Shown here: positions 17,166-25,883 of the stretch, one piece after another
Layout of the letters: every line of letters begins with the position of its first letter
How positions within the stretch are numbered: position 1 is the stretch's first letter
Source of the DNA: Pseudoalteromonas luteoviolacea
Lineage (GTDB): Bacteria > Pseudomonadota > Gammaproteobacteria > Enterobacterales > Alteromonadaceae
Reading direction: 5' to 3'
NCBI RefSeq assembly: GCF_018100925.1
Contig: NZ_JAGJEH010000008.1
Location: 186,001 to 250,000 of the forward strand
Length of the DNA: 64,000 bases
Notes under the pieces: model-generated
What the model saw: the letters and a program-made list of their open reading frames with translations, nothing else
The model's database searches: none
Told to the model about the DNA's origin: nothing
Translations under genes and position numbers: made by a program

Positions 17166-19115
17166 GTGGATAGTTGGTTCCGAACTCTTCTCACAGCATC
17201 TCGAAGAAAAAAACGCATACTTACACTTTTTATAGATTCAGCATTTATATTCAGCGCGTTCTGGCTAGCTCTAATTGTAAGACTCGATAGCTTTGACCCC
17301 TTTTTTGAGGTAACCAACTGGTTCTTATTAACACTGGTTTTACCTATTAGCTTGTTTACATTTGTTAATTTGGGCTTGTATCGGGCTGTGCTTCGGTATG
17401 TCGGTGCCCATGCGCTTGGTGCCATTGTTGCTGGAGCCATAATTAGCACTGTTGTATTGATGTTGGCCTCATTTTTCACCCACATTACCATACCTCGAAC
17501 AATGCCAATTATTTATGCTTGGTTGTTGATCTTGGCTGTGGGTGGATCTCGCATCGTTGTTCGGGCCATGATGTTTCGCTTGGCGACAATTAATAAAACG
17601 CCAGTCGTTATATATGGTGCTGGCTCTGCGGGAAGGCAACTAGCGCCAGCGATAGCTGCGGGAGATGAGTATTTTGTTAGTGCTTTTATTGATGATGATA
17701 AATCAAAGCAGGGTGCGATATTACAAAATATCCCGGTTATAGCTTTTGAAGGTATATATAGTCTGCTTGAGCGTAAGAGGGTCAGAAAAATTCTTCTTGC
17801 GATGCCAAGTGAAAGCCGGGCTCGGCGCCGAGAGATTTTGGCACAACTTGAAAACTTGCCTGTTGAGGTTATGACTATCCCAGGTATGGCTGATGTTGTT
17901 GAGGGCCGTGCAACACTTGATGAAATTAAAGATGTTGAAATTGAAGACTTATTAGGTAGAGATCCAGTTACGCCTAAACAAGAGCTGATGGACGCTAATA
18001 TTAAAGGGAAGTCAGTCATCGTAACAGGGGCTGGGGGCTCAATTGGTTCTGAATTGTGTCGACAAATTATAAAGTACGCCCCTTCGAAACTAATTTTATT
18101 TGAGTTAACCGAGTTTGCACTTTATTCAATTGAGAAAGAGCTAAGTGAGGTTATTAAATCAAATGGACTTGCGATAGAGCTAGTTCCAATTATGGGATCT
18201 GTTCAGCATGTCAATCGCTTAGAAACCTGCATGATTGCATTTGGTGTAAATACCGTATATCACGCAGCGGCTTATAAACATGTTCCTTTGGTTGAACACA
18301 ATGTTGTCGAAGGTGTACGGAACAATGTGTTTGGTACTTATTACGCGGCGAAAGCGGCTATAAATGCAAAAGTAGAGACTTTTGTCCTAGTCAGTACAGA
18401 TAAAGCTGTCCGCCCAACTAATGTTATGGGTACTACAAAGCGAATGGCCGAGTTATGCTTGCAAGGATTAGCTCAAAATAAAGAGAGTGGTAAGCATAAT
18501 ACGCGTTTTTGTATGGTACGTTTTGGGAACGTACTTGGCTCATCTGGTTCTGTCGTTCCTTTATTTCGTAGACAAATTAAGGAAGGTGGTCCAATTACTC
18601 TGACCCACCCAGATATTACTCGCTTTTTCATGACAATACCGGAAGCTGCACAGCTTGTTATTCAGGCAGGAGCAATGGGGAAAGGCGGAGATGTATTTGT
18701 GCTCGATATGGGAGAGTCTATAAAGATTATGGACTTAGCCACCAAAATGGTCCACCTCTCTGGTTTGGAGATCAAAAGTGAAACAAACCCCCATGGAGAC
18801 ATACAAATTCAATGCACAGGTTTAAGGCCTGGTGAAAAATTGTATGAGGAATTGCTGATTGGTGACAATGTTGAACAGACAAGCCATCCTCGTATCATGA
18901 CTGCAAAAGAATCAATGTTGCCGTTAGCTGAATTAAATGTGTTCTTAGAATCTTTAGATATTGCTTGTCACAACTTTGAGCATGAAAAAATACGTCAACT
19001 TCTTTTAGATGCGCCCACAGGATTCAACCCTACAGATGGCATCTGCGATCTGGTTTGGAATGCAAAAAAAGAATCTGCCAACTTTGGTGATGGTAAAGTC
19101 GTAAGCTTTAAATAA
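17166..19115 (+). CDS. UDP-N-acetylglucosamine 4,6-dehydratase (WbpM/PglF/CapD family)
   Basis: This is a large membrane-anchored member of 649 residues. Four N-terminal helices come first, then a first nucleotide-binding fold (VIYGAGSAGRQLA, about residue 150), and then the catalytic SDR domain with VIVTGAGGSIGSELC near 286. FVLVSTDKAVRPTNVMGTTKR carries the Asp-Lys pair and the Met/Lys that replace the usual SDR Tyr-x3-Lys in this family. It makes UDP-2-acetamido-2,6-dideoxy-4-hexulose, the substrate for the PglE-like aminotransferase. It starts at GTG 17166 and is probably expressed as its own unit after the terminator at 16.8 kb. Confidence 0.95.
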   Translation: MDSWFRTLLTASRRKKRILTLFIDSAFIFSAFWLALIVRLDSFDPFFEVTNWFLLTLVLPISLFTFVNLGLYRAVLRYVGAHALGAIVAGAIISTVVLMLASFFTHITIPRTMPIIYAWLLILAVGGSRIVVRAMMFRLATINKTPVVIYGAGSAGRQLAPAIAAGDEYFVSAFIDDDKSKQGAILQNIPVIAFEGIYSLLERKRVRKILLAMPSESRARRREILAQLENLPVEVMTIPGMADVVEGRATLDEIKDVEIEDLLGRDPVTPKQELMDANIKGKSVIVTGAGGSIGSELCRQIIKYAPSKLILFELTEFALYSIEKELSEVIKSNGLAIELVPIMGSVQHVNRLETCMIAFGVNTVYHAAAYKHVPLVEHNVVEGVRNNVFGTYYAAKAAINAKVETFVLVSTDKAVRPTNVMGTTKRMAELCLQGLAQNKESGKHNTRFCMVRFGNVLGSSGSVVPLFRRQIKEGGPITLTHPDITRFFMTIPEAAQLVIQAGAMGKGGDVFVLDMGESIKIMDLATKMVHLSGLEIKSETNPHGDIQIQCTGLRPGEKLYEELLIGDNVEQTSHPRIMTAKESMLPLAELNVFLESLDIACHNFEHEKIRQLLLDAPTGFNPTDGICDLVWNAKKESANFGDGKVVSFK

Positions 19116-19146
19116 ACACAAAGTATTTTACAGACACAAGATAAGT

Positions 19147-19175
19147 CTTTGCCTACAAGTCATTTGTTGGCAAAG
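19147..19175 (+). terminator. Possible terminator after wbpM
   Basis: The arms CTTTGCC and GGCAAAG flank a second pair ACAA/TTGT with one unpaired base on each side and a 5-base loop, 31 bases after the wbpM stop. There is no clear T-run, so function as a terminator is uncertain. Confidence 0.4.
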
Positions 19176-19318
19176 CATATGTTTTACGCTCGTTTAGTTG
19201 TTTGAAGTGATAAACTCGTTTTAAAGTAGTTATGGATATAACAACTTAACCTTTATCAAGTATTTGAATCTATTAAGAATCGAAAAACTTAAAAATAATA
19301 ATCTGTCGGATCCTGAAA

Positions 19319-21445
19319 ATGTCTAAATTTGTTCCTGTTTTATTGTCTGGTTTGACCATTGTTTCTGCACCGAGCTATTCAGAAAGTGAACTTGATACAT
19401 ATCGTTCCTTTACCGGCTTTACAGGATTAGTAAATACATCAAATGCTGAAGTGCTTGAAACTGGTTATTGGGATATTGGTTATAATAATATGCTCGATAA
19501 CTACACTAAGAGTTATGTTGACGGCCATAACTTCGTATTTTCAGCCGGTTTATTTGAAGGATTGGAAGTTAGTGGTCTCATAGCATCTAGCACGATGCAC
19601 GACAATACGTTTATACCACCTGCGGAGGGTGAAGAACTCCAAACGAGAGATTTATCATTCAATGCAAAGTATCAAATACCATTTATTCCTAAAGATTGGT
19701 TTAACCTGAGTGTAGGCAGTAAAGACATTGGCGGGGCTGCTAATAATTATGAAACTCACTTTGTGGTTGCTTCTAAAGAGTGGCGTAATTTTAGATTCTC
19801 GCTTGGTGCTTCTCGTAGTAAACATGAAACAGGAATGATGAATGGCGCGTTTGGCGGGATTGAATGGATGCCTTTGGATTGGCTTGCATTTCAGGTCGAG
19901 TATGATGCTGAGGCAATTAATAGTGCGGCAAGAGTTGTTATCCCTAAGGAATGGTTATTTGATTTAGGTGAGCTTTCATTGACGAGTCGATTTTACTCCA
20001 GTACTGACTTTACGGACGATGATATTTTCTGGGGAATAAACTTTAAAGCGCCGTTTTCTAAACTCGCTCAATCAAGCAAATCAAAAATTGAAGCTGCACC
20101 AAAGCCCATTGTTTCCTCAAGACCAGAGCAGAGAAACTTTAAACCTGTAGAAAAGGCTGCGACTGATACGCAAGCAGACCGCAATAGCCATGACAAAACA
20201 GCTAAAGCTAGTGGTCATGAACTCGAGAGAAAAGATTTAAATAAATTAGCGAGAGAGCTGAGAAACACGCTTATAGCAGATGGTTTTGAGTCTGTGAGAG
20301 TTGGTTTTAATTCACAACCAACGATTATCGTATCTCTTGAGAATGCAACTTTTAATAATAATGAAATAGACGCGTTAGGGTTAGCTATTGGCCGAGTGAC
20401 AGAGGTATTTTCAGGCACCTCTGCGAAGTTTATTTTAGAACTGCAAAATCACGGTATTTCCATGATGGCGTTATCTGGCGATGTGGCCAGTTATGAGCGT
20501 TTTTTAAAGGATAATGTTGAGCCCAATATCAATGTGAAAATGGGCAGCAGAGCAAGTATTGCAGGAGTTACTTGGGTTGGTTTAGAAAATGCAAACCAGC
20601 GTTTTTTAAAGCCTAGGGTAACAATCAGCCCAGAGGTCAATTCTACGCATGCGACTGAGTTTGGCGTATTGGATTATTCTTTGGCTTTGAAAGCAGATGT
20701 TAACTTGCCTTTATGGAAAGGTGCAGGTTTTAACCTTACTGCGCAAACAGTCGTGTCTGAAAGCGATGATTTTAAAGAGAAAAAGATTTTTGATGATTTG
20801 TCAGAAGATAATGGGGTAAGAAGTGCTTTTCTTTACCAAACTTATCAGCTGCCATGGGGAATTTACAATCAAACGAAAGTCGGCTTCTTCAGAGAGTTTC
20901 ATAAATATAAAGGTATTATCAATGAGACTGCATGGGTGAGCCCTAATGGTAGTCACAAATTCACAAATACATACGGTTACTTTGAATACCAAGATTTTAA
21001 CTCTGATAGGGATTACCATACTTTAGACTATCAATATTATTGGGCTGAACGAGATCTGAGTTTTCATGTAACTGGTGGTAAATTTTGGCGTAAAGATAAA
21101 GGTGTAAAAGTTGAAACCAGGTTTTGGTTCGGCGATAGCTACGTAGCTGTGTATGGTGAAAATACAAATGCTAAAGTTGCCGGGGTAGCGATAAATATTC
21201 CATTATCAAAACGAAAAAATATGAATGTCACTAAGTATGGTCAAATTAAAGGCACTAGCTCTTGGCGCCATCAAATTGGTACGCGTATTGGCGATAGCCA
21301 CAATAAATTAGTGTATCAGCAAGCGTATCAACCAAGATTGCCGGTGACTTTGAATAAGACCTTCTTTAATAAAGGGCGTAACTCAGTAGACTATGTTTAT
21401 AGTAATCTGTCTAGATTACGAAATGCTTATTTGACATATAAATAG
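19319..21445 (+). CDS. YjbH-family exopolysaccharide-associated outer-membrane protein
   Basis: The protein has 708 residues with an N-terminal signal-like segment (FVPVLLSGLTIVSAPSYS). RSFTGFTGLVNTSNAEVLETGYWDIGY is typical of the YjbH domain, in which alternating strands suggest an outer-membrane beta-barrel. A central linker rich in Lys, Ala and Asp (about residues 255-300) separates it from a second barrel-like half ending in aromatic-rich strands. YjbH proteins are linked to exopolysaccharide production and may help export or anchor glycan; their mechanism is not established. It follows wbpM by about 200 bases and closes the polysaccharide region. No yjbE, yjbF or yjbG neighbours are present. 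Confidence 0.8.
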   Translation: MSKFVPVLLSGLTIVSAPSYSESELDTYRSFTGFTGLVNTSNAEVLETGYWDIGYNNMLDNYTKSYVDGHNFVFSAGLFEGLEVSGLIASSTMHDNTFIPPAEGEELQTRDLSFNAKYQIPFIPKDWFNLSVGSKDIGGAANNYETHFVVASKEWRNFRFSLGASRSKHETGMMNGAFGGIEWMPLDWLAFQVEYDAEAINSAARVVIPKEWLFDLGELSLTSRFYSSTDFTDDDIFWGINFKAPFSKLAQSSKSKIEAAPKPIVSSRPEQRNFKPVEKAATDTQADRNSHDKTAKASGHELERKDLNKLARELRNTLIADGFESVRVGFNSQPTIIVSLENATFNNNEIDALGLAIGRVTEVFSGTSAKFILELQNHGISMMALSGDVASYERFLKDNVEPNINVKMGSRASIAGVTWVGLENANQRFLKPRVTISPEVNSTHATEFGVLDYSLALKADVNLPLWKGAGFNLTAQTVVSESDDFKEKKIFDDLSEDNGVRSAFLYQTYQLPWGIYNQTKVGFFREFHKYKGIINETAWVSPNGSHKFTNTYGYFEYQDFNSDRDYHTLDYQYYWAERDLSFHVTGGKFWRKDKGVKVETRFWFGDSYVAVYGENTNAKVAGVAINIPLSKRKNMNVTKYGQIKGTSSWRHQIGTRIGDSHNKLVYQQAYQPRLPVTLNKTFFNKGRNSVDYVYSNLSRLRNAYLTYK

Positions 21446-21468
21446 GCTATTGACCTCAACAGATAAGG

Positions 21469-21497
21469 ATAGCCTCATGCGGTCGAAATGAGGCTAT
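21469..21497 (+). terminator. Terminator after the YjbH-family gene
   Basis: A perfect 10-bp stem, ATAGCCTCAT / ATGAGGCTAT, with a 9-base loop, lies 23 bases past the stop codon. The second arm runs into TTTATAT. Confidence 0.75.
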
Positions 21498-21993
21498 TTA
21501 TATCGATATCAGTTCATCAACGCAGTTTTATACCTTTTAAGCAGTTCTGATAAATTCTCGATTGTCGAATTGTGGCGTTTCCAATTAGCTCTCAGAAGGC
21601 TTACCTCCCAGAGTATAAAACAGGTTTTTGTAATCATTAATGGCCCTGAACGCCCTCTTTGCTGTTAGGAATGCATCGAAAGCTAGAGTTTCTGATTTAG
21701 ATCGATAAGCACCTAGTGGAATATCACAAAGCTACTTTTTTACTGCAATCTATCCACCGGAATTACAGCTTGGCGTTCTTACAAGTAAGCATCTATGGGT
21801 GGAGCTCTAAATGAACTATTAGCTCATCTTCCACTTTTTTGGGCAATATACCTGCTCAATTTTATGCTTTTATAACGGTCGGTAAGGCGGATATGCTCCA
21901 GTCTGTGTTACGGTCAACTTGCTTTTTCGCAGCGTAACATTGCCTCCCTATATTAATAGAAATTTCACTTACAAACATGAACAGTAATAGCAG

Positions 21994-22014
21994 CTAGCTG
22001 CTAGCTGCTAGCTG
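21994..22014. repeat. Three tandem copies of CTAGCTG
   Basis: The 7-base unit CTAGCTG is repeated exactly three times. The unit is itself nearly palindromic (AGCT core), so the array can also fold on itself. Confidence 0.9.
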
Positions 22015-22031
22015 GTATATGTTAATTTACC

Positions 22032-22140
22032 CACAGAAAGCCCCTGTGCTTTCATTAAATGGAAGCTTCCACTTAATCCCTAACCGGGAGGAGCACACCG
22101 TACGAAAGTGTATAAATAAAGCCGGGAAGGGCAATGTTAG
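22032..22140. other. Cluster of inverted repeats, possible structured RNA
   Basis: Two mutually exclusive small hairpins overlap: CACAG/CTGTG (22032-22048) and GAAAGC/GCTTTC (22036-22053). A 24-base near-perfect palindrome follows at 22054-22077 (arms ATTAAATGGAAG and CTTCCACTTAAT, one mismatch). CTAAC at 22080 and GTTAG at 22136 can then close a larger fold. No coding frame crosses it. Structure is seen; transcription is not shown. Confidence 0.4.
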
Positions 22141-22321
22141 TTGTTTTTAATTTGAGTAGCTTTACATCTATAAGCTGGTTTCTGTTCAATGTGTAGTGAG
22201 GCAATGAGATTGTATTTAACCGCTTTTTAAAGAGAAAAGAGTGGGGGAATGGAGCTCGTTTGGTGTTCTATTGCATTTTCAAGCAAGCTGATATGGGGAT
22301 TTACATAGCGTGAAGATTGAT

Positions 22322-22371
22322 CCAATTTGAATTGGTAAAGGAGACTGTAAAACTAATTTGGTCCACCAATT
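22322..22371. promoter_or_regulatory. Two adjacent palindromes resembling regulator operators
   Basis: CCAATTTGAATTGG lies at 22322-22335 and AATTTGGTCCACCAATT at 22355-22371. The second resembles TGGT-n-ACCA sites of GntR/FadR-type regulators. The only frame after them is an 11-codon one from ATG 22377, so no gene for them to control remains in place. Confidence 0.35.
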
Positions 22372-22481
22372 GGAAGCATGAAATACTGTCGATATGTAAT
22401 GAGAATAAATTAGTTGTGTAGTGAGGGTATGTGCATTGACCATCGCACCCCTAGGTCAGTATTTTGTCATCTAAAAATAAA

Positions 22482-22505
22482 AAAGCCGTGATATCTCACG
22501 GCTTT
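22482..22505 (-). terminator. Rho-independent terminator of the large lipoprotein gene
   Basis: The 10-bp stem AAAGCCGTGA / TCACGGCTTT has a 4-base loop. On the minus strand it is followed by a run of T residues, and it lies 22 bases beyond the lipoprotein stop. Confidence 0.9.
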
Positions 22506-22527
22506 AAGTTCAGTTTACTTAATAAAA

Positions 22528-24456
22528 TTAGTTACCACCAGTAGCACCGGTAGAAGTTGTAGTATCACACTCTGTTAGCATGTTTAGAGACAATGCATCA
22601 GTGCTGCCTGTAGCAGCTTGTGTTTCCCACGTATTAGTAAAGGTATTGAAGAATCTGAATGTATAATCAACACCTGAGTCCAAGTTGATATTGAACTCAC
22701 TTCCGTAGAAGCTATCTTGTAGGTTATTTGCTAGAACTTCACCGCGATATAGCTGTACTGTTGTAGGGCTTAGTACAGGGTCAGCAGCTTGGTCTACAGC
22801 GTCATTGTTGCTACATACAGCAAATGTAGATACAGGCATAGTTACCACTTCTACATTATCAACAGGTGTTAGCTGTAGTGTTGCACCGTTTAGGTCACAA
22901 AGTGAACCATCATAAATTGAAGCTGTATTATCAACAGCAGGACCTGTGTCACCTTGAACACCGTCAAGTACGTTTACGTTGTTTTCTAGTACACGAACTT
23001 CTACGTCGAAGCTAGGTGGATTACGGAATGTTGCAGAGTTTAGCGCTGCACGGTTCCATGGCTGAGCGTCAAATCTGTAGCTGTTAGTTAACAGTTGTAC
23101 AGAAGTAAAGCGTGAGCTTGGCTGGCCGTCACTATCAACAATGTTGAATGAAGAAACGTTACAACCACGCTGTGCGAAGAAGTCTAAGTTCCAGTAAGAA
23201 AGGTGGTCAACCTCAACTTCTACGTTGAAAGTTGGACCAGTTGGGTCTGTAGCATCTTCTGCTACTACACCAAAGCTTTCAAATGACCATTGACCATTCG
23301 ACTCTTCATAACTCCAAACTGGGAAGATATGACCAGGTGCAATAGCAACTGGGTCATTTACAAGCGCTGATTCTTTACACACACCAGATGTAGTGTCGAA
23401 ACCTCTTGCAGCTGCATCAGCTACGCTTTCACCATCCTGTTGCATGATTGGACAAGGAGTACGAGTTGACTTATCAACCTGCATTGCAACAGTGATTGAT
23501 TTACCTTCACCGAATGTTTTTACTTTTTCGCCTTGCTCGTTCACAAGTTCAATAGCAACAAAACCACCAGTTGTGAAGTTACCTTCAACCGTTTCTGTGC
23601 CGCTTGAAACAGCTAGGTTTAAACCACCAGGGAACGCATCTAGTGAAGATGTCTGGTCTGCTGAAGCGTCATCTGAGCTTGCTTCAACAGCTGCTGCTTC
23701 GTTAGCGAAGTAAGCAACGGTTAGTGAAGGAGCTGACTGAAGTGCTTCGCCGTTTGCTTGAACGAACTCAGTGCCGTTAGGTAGAGTAACCGCAGCACCA
23801 CCTGCTGCTTTAGCAGCTTGTGCGTCATCAACTTTTACAGGTAGAGTGATTGATGCTGCATCACCTAAATCTAGACCGCCTGTAGCGCTATACTCTACAG
23901 TCACGTCTGTATTTAATTCTGCAAGTGCTTTAGTTTCAGCAACTACAGGGATGTCTGCACTAGTAAAGTTACGTGCAGTTAAACGCACAACTTCAGTGAT
24001 TGTCTCGCCAGAGCCAATAGTTACTTCAGCAGTATTTGAAAGGAAATTGTCTGACTGAACAGTAAATGCATAAGTTTTACTTTCGCCTGACGCAATCCCA
24101 TCAACAGTATACGAGAATGAACCCGCAGTATTCGTGTTGTATGCGTCGTTTGCTGTTTCAGTCACAGTGATTGCTGTGCCCGAAGCAGTTTGTAAACCAT
24201 CTACTGATGAATTGAATACAACTTCTACCGATGTACCTTCTGCTAATGGTGCACCAAGTGAATCAGTTACTGTGATAACGAAACCACCGTCAGACAGTTC
24301 TACCGCAGTTGGTGGAACCGCTACTGTTTGATCGCCGCCCGGATCTGGCGGAGTGATTGTAACATCGTTGTCATTGTCGCTGAAGCAGCCAGTTAAACCT
24401 ACTGTTAACCCTAGTGCGAGGGCAAGTTTAGTTAGCTTCAAATTTTTATTTCCCAT
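22528..24456 (-). CDS. Large secreted lipoprotein of unknown function
   Basis: The protein has 642 residues from the ATG at 24456. That start is chosen because it gives a clean lipoprotein signal (KLALALGLTVGLTGC, lipidated Cys24) and has purine-rich AAGG sequence upstream; the frame stays open 29 codons further. After an Asp-rich linker come beta-rich segments (residues about 40-200) that look Ig-like or carboxypeptidase-regulatory-like. A C-terminal half with several cysteines follows, which could form disulfides. The codons strongly favour U- and A-ending forms, unlike the neighbouring genes, which hints at high expression. I do not recognise the family. It lies downstream of, and is cooriented with, a Crp/Fnr regulator gene. 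Confidence 0.75.
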   Translation of the reverse strand: MGNKNLKLTKLALALGLTVGLTGCFSDNDNDVTITPPDPGGDQTVAVPPTAVELSDGGFVITVTDSLGAPLAEGTSVEVVFNSSVDGLQTASGTAITVTETANDAYNTNTAGSFSYTVDGIASGESKTYAFTVQSDNFLSNTAEVTIGSGETITEVVRLTARNFTSADIPVVAETKALAELNTDVTVEYSATGGLDLGDAASITLPVKVDDAQAAKAAGGAAVTLPNGTEFVQANGEALQSAPSLTVAYFANEAAAVEASSDDASADQTSSLDAFPGGLNLAVSSGTETVEGNFTTGGFVAIELVNEQGEKVKTFGEGKSITVAMQVDKSTRTPCPIMQQDGESVADAAARGFDTTSGVCKESALVNDPVAIAPGHIFPVWSYEESNGQWSFESFGVVAEDATDPTGPTFNVEVEVDHLSYWNLDFFAQRGCNVSSFNIVDSDGQPSSRFTSVQLLTNSYRFDAQPWNRAALNSATFRNPPSFDVEVRVLENNVNVLDGVQGDTGPAVDNTASIYDGSLCDLNGATLQLTPVDNVEVVTMPVSTFAVCSNNDAVDQAADPVLSPTTVQLYRGEVLANNLQDSFYGSEFNINLDSGVDYTFRFFNTFTNTWETQAATGSTDALSLNMLTECDTTTSTGATGGN

Positions 24457-24692
24457 GATTTTTACCTTTTCCTTTAAATACAAGTAAACTGAGAGTTTTA
24501 ACCAATTAAGTGCAGATGTAAGACAGCCTTGCCCTGCATACAAATTAGTGAATAAGAGAATAAGCGTACATTAAATGTTCGTCAAGTGAACAGGTCTAAC
24601 TTTATCCAAAAATTCACGTTTAATAATAACACATTGATCTAGAATTGGGATCTGAACTGTGCAATGTTAATAAAATAATAATATACAGCTCA

Positions 24693-25349
24693 TTACAGTC
24701 GAGAAAAAGCATCGACAAAATCGTTCAATGCATCCAAATCTATGGGCTTTAACCCCGAACTTGTCCGTTCTATCAGACCTTTTTCAACAAGTTCACTCAC
24801 TACGCGCCGATATGCTCGTTCCGTTGTCGCAAAACGCTCTGCCTCTGCGCTCACTGTCGAGTATGCTCTAAGTAGTGTCGAATGTTTGTCTTCGGCTCTC
24901 AACAAACAGTCTTTAGCGATATTGTAACTTAAGGGCAATAGCAGCTTATCGAGGTTTATTTTTTGATTTTCAGTAAATTTAGCCGCAATTGTCTGCGCTG
25001 TGTAAAGGCTTAATTCCGGTTGCTCTAGTAGTAACTGGCGCCAGTGTTTTAACTCTATGAGGTTATACTGAACATCGCTTAAACATGTAACCGTGTAAAT
25101 ACATGGTTGGTTATTGAGCGCTTCAATTTCTCCAATAAGCGTGTTGTGGCAGTCCAATTGACCAAGTAACAGTCTTCTGCCATTGCCGACATCATAGCTA
25201 AATGAAACCGTACCACTTCTAACCAAGATCAATTTGCTCAGCGGCTCATCCTGATGGATCAAGATTTCTTTTTTACGATGCTGAAAACTATTGCCGGCAA
25301 AACTTAATAATTGTTCGACCAATGTAGTTGAAAAGTGATATTGGAACAT
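24693..25349 (-). CDS. Crp/Fnr-family transcription regulator (YeiL-like)
   Basis: The protein has 218 residues. The N-terminal cyclic-nucleotide-binding-type jelly roll (ILIHQDEPLSKLILVRSGTVSFSY, then GEIEALNNQPCIYTVTCLSDV) is followed by a long dimer helix and a C-terminal winged helix (ERFATTERAYRRVVSELVEKGLIERTSSG). The arrangement is like E. coli YeiL. There is no Fnr-type N-terminal cysteine cluster and the cAMP-binding residues are not obvious, so the effector is unknown. A perfect palindrome lies just upstream of the start, and the large lipoprotein gene follows on the same strand. Confidence 0.8.
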   Translation of the reverse strand: MFQYHFSTTLVEQLLSFAGNSFQHRKKEILIHQDEPLSKLILVRSGTVSFSYDVGNGRRLLLGQLDCHNTLIGEIEALNNQPCIYTVTCLSDVQYNLIELKHWRQLLLEQPELSLYTAQTIAAKFTENQKINLDKLLLPLSYNIAKDCLLRAEDKHSTLLRAYSTVSAEAERFATTERAYRRVVSELVEKGLIERTSSGLKPIDLDALNDFVDAFSRL

Positions 25350-25362
25350 CTGGTTAGCTCTC

Positions 25363-25374
25363 GGACAATTGTCC
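25363..25374 (-). promoter_or_regulatory. Palindrome upstream of the Crp/Fnr-family gene, candidate operator
   Basis: GGACAATTGTCC is a perfect 12-base palindrome beginning 13 bases upstream of the regulator's start codon. The position fits autorepression. Binding is inferred only from symmetry and location. Confidence 0.45.
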
Positions 25375-25664
25375 TATTTATTAAATTATTATAAAGATAG
25401 CATGAACTGAATTATTCAAGGCTATACGCGTTATATCTTTTTAAGACTTTATTCTTGCTTATCCTTAAATTAGTGAGTTTGAGACTCAGTGTTCCGTGCA
25501 AGAACTAAACTGTTCACAATGCGACTGATTAACTGAGCAATAGTGCAGAGAATCTAAGCGTAATTTGGGCTCTAGAAGCGCTATATGATCTGCTATTATC
25601 CTTAAAAAGTGACTTGAATATCGTTTTAATTGTCAATGCTAACCCAACTGAGAGGAGAGAACAA

Positions 25665-25883
25665 ATGACTTGGGAATATTTAGGCTATCTGGCCTCAGTC
25701 TTTTTGGTGGTTTCTCTTATGATGACCAATGTTACTAAATTGCGTTGGTTTAATTTAGCAGGCTGTATCTGTTTTACTATATATGGCGCAATGATAAGTG
25801 CGTGGCCAGTGGTATTGACCAATGGTTTGCTTGCACTGGTCAATATTTATCACCTTTTTAAACTGGTCAGATCTAAGGACTAG
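25665..25883 (+). CDS. Small inner-membrane protein (YgjV-like)
   Basis: It has 72 residues with three hydrophobic segments (YLASVFLVVSLMM, LAGCICFTIYGAMIS, VVLTNGLLALVNIYHLF). The order and the Thr-Asn-Gly-Leu motif in the last helix resemble YgjV-type small membrane proteins. ATG 25665 is preferred because AGGAG sits at 25653-25657; the frame extends 17 codons upstream to a TTG without such a site. It is convergent with the amidohydrolase, overlapping by four bases. Function is unknown. Confidence 0.7.
   Translation: MTWEYLGYLASVFLVVSLMMTNVTKLRWFNLAGCICFTIYGAMISAWPVVLTNGLLALVNIYHLFKLVRSKD

Larger units (their letters stand above)
21498..22481. other. Gene-free 1-kb region with hairpins, tandem heptamer and a coding remnant
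   Basis: No intact gene is visible on either strand. On the minus strand a stop-free run of 48 codons (21588-21731) without a start codon reads like protein (DIPLGAYRSKSETLAFDAF, then TAKRAFRAINDYKNLFYTLG) and is flanked by stops. It is probably a decayed gene fragment. TGTTACG / CGTAACA forms a hairpin at 21906-21939. The interval also holds a tandem heptamer, several clustered hairpins and two palindromes described separately. Confidence 0.5.

Noticed and set aside
17513..18019. 168-codon frame antisense to wbpM
   Set aside because: Low-complexity Ser/Ile/Ala composition without motifs, opposite a clear dehydratase domain.
22078..22140. Integron attC-like site
   Set aside because: CTAAC/GTTAG ends are present, but the full RYYYAAC/GTTRRRY core sites and the typical spaced inner boxes are not, and no integrase or cassette genes occur.
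23393..24331. Several + strand frames opposite the large lipoprotein gene
   Set aside because: Ser/Ala/Thr/Val-rich shadows produced by the strongly biased codons of the lipoprotein gene, with no ribosome binding sites.
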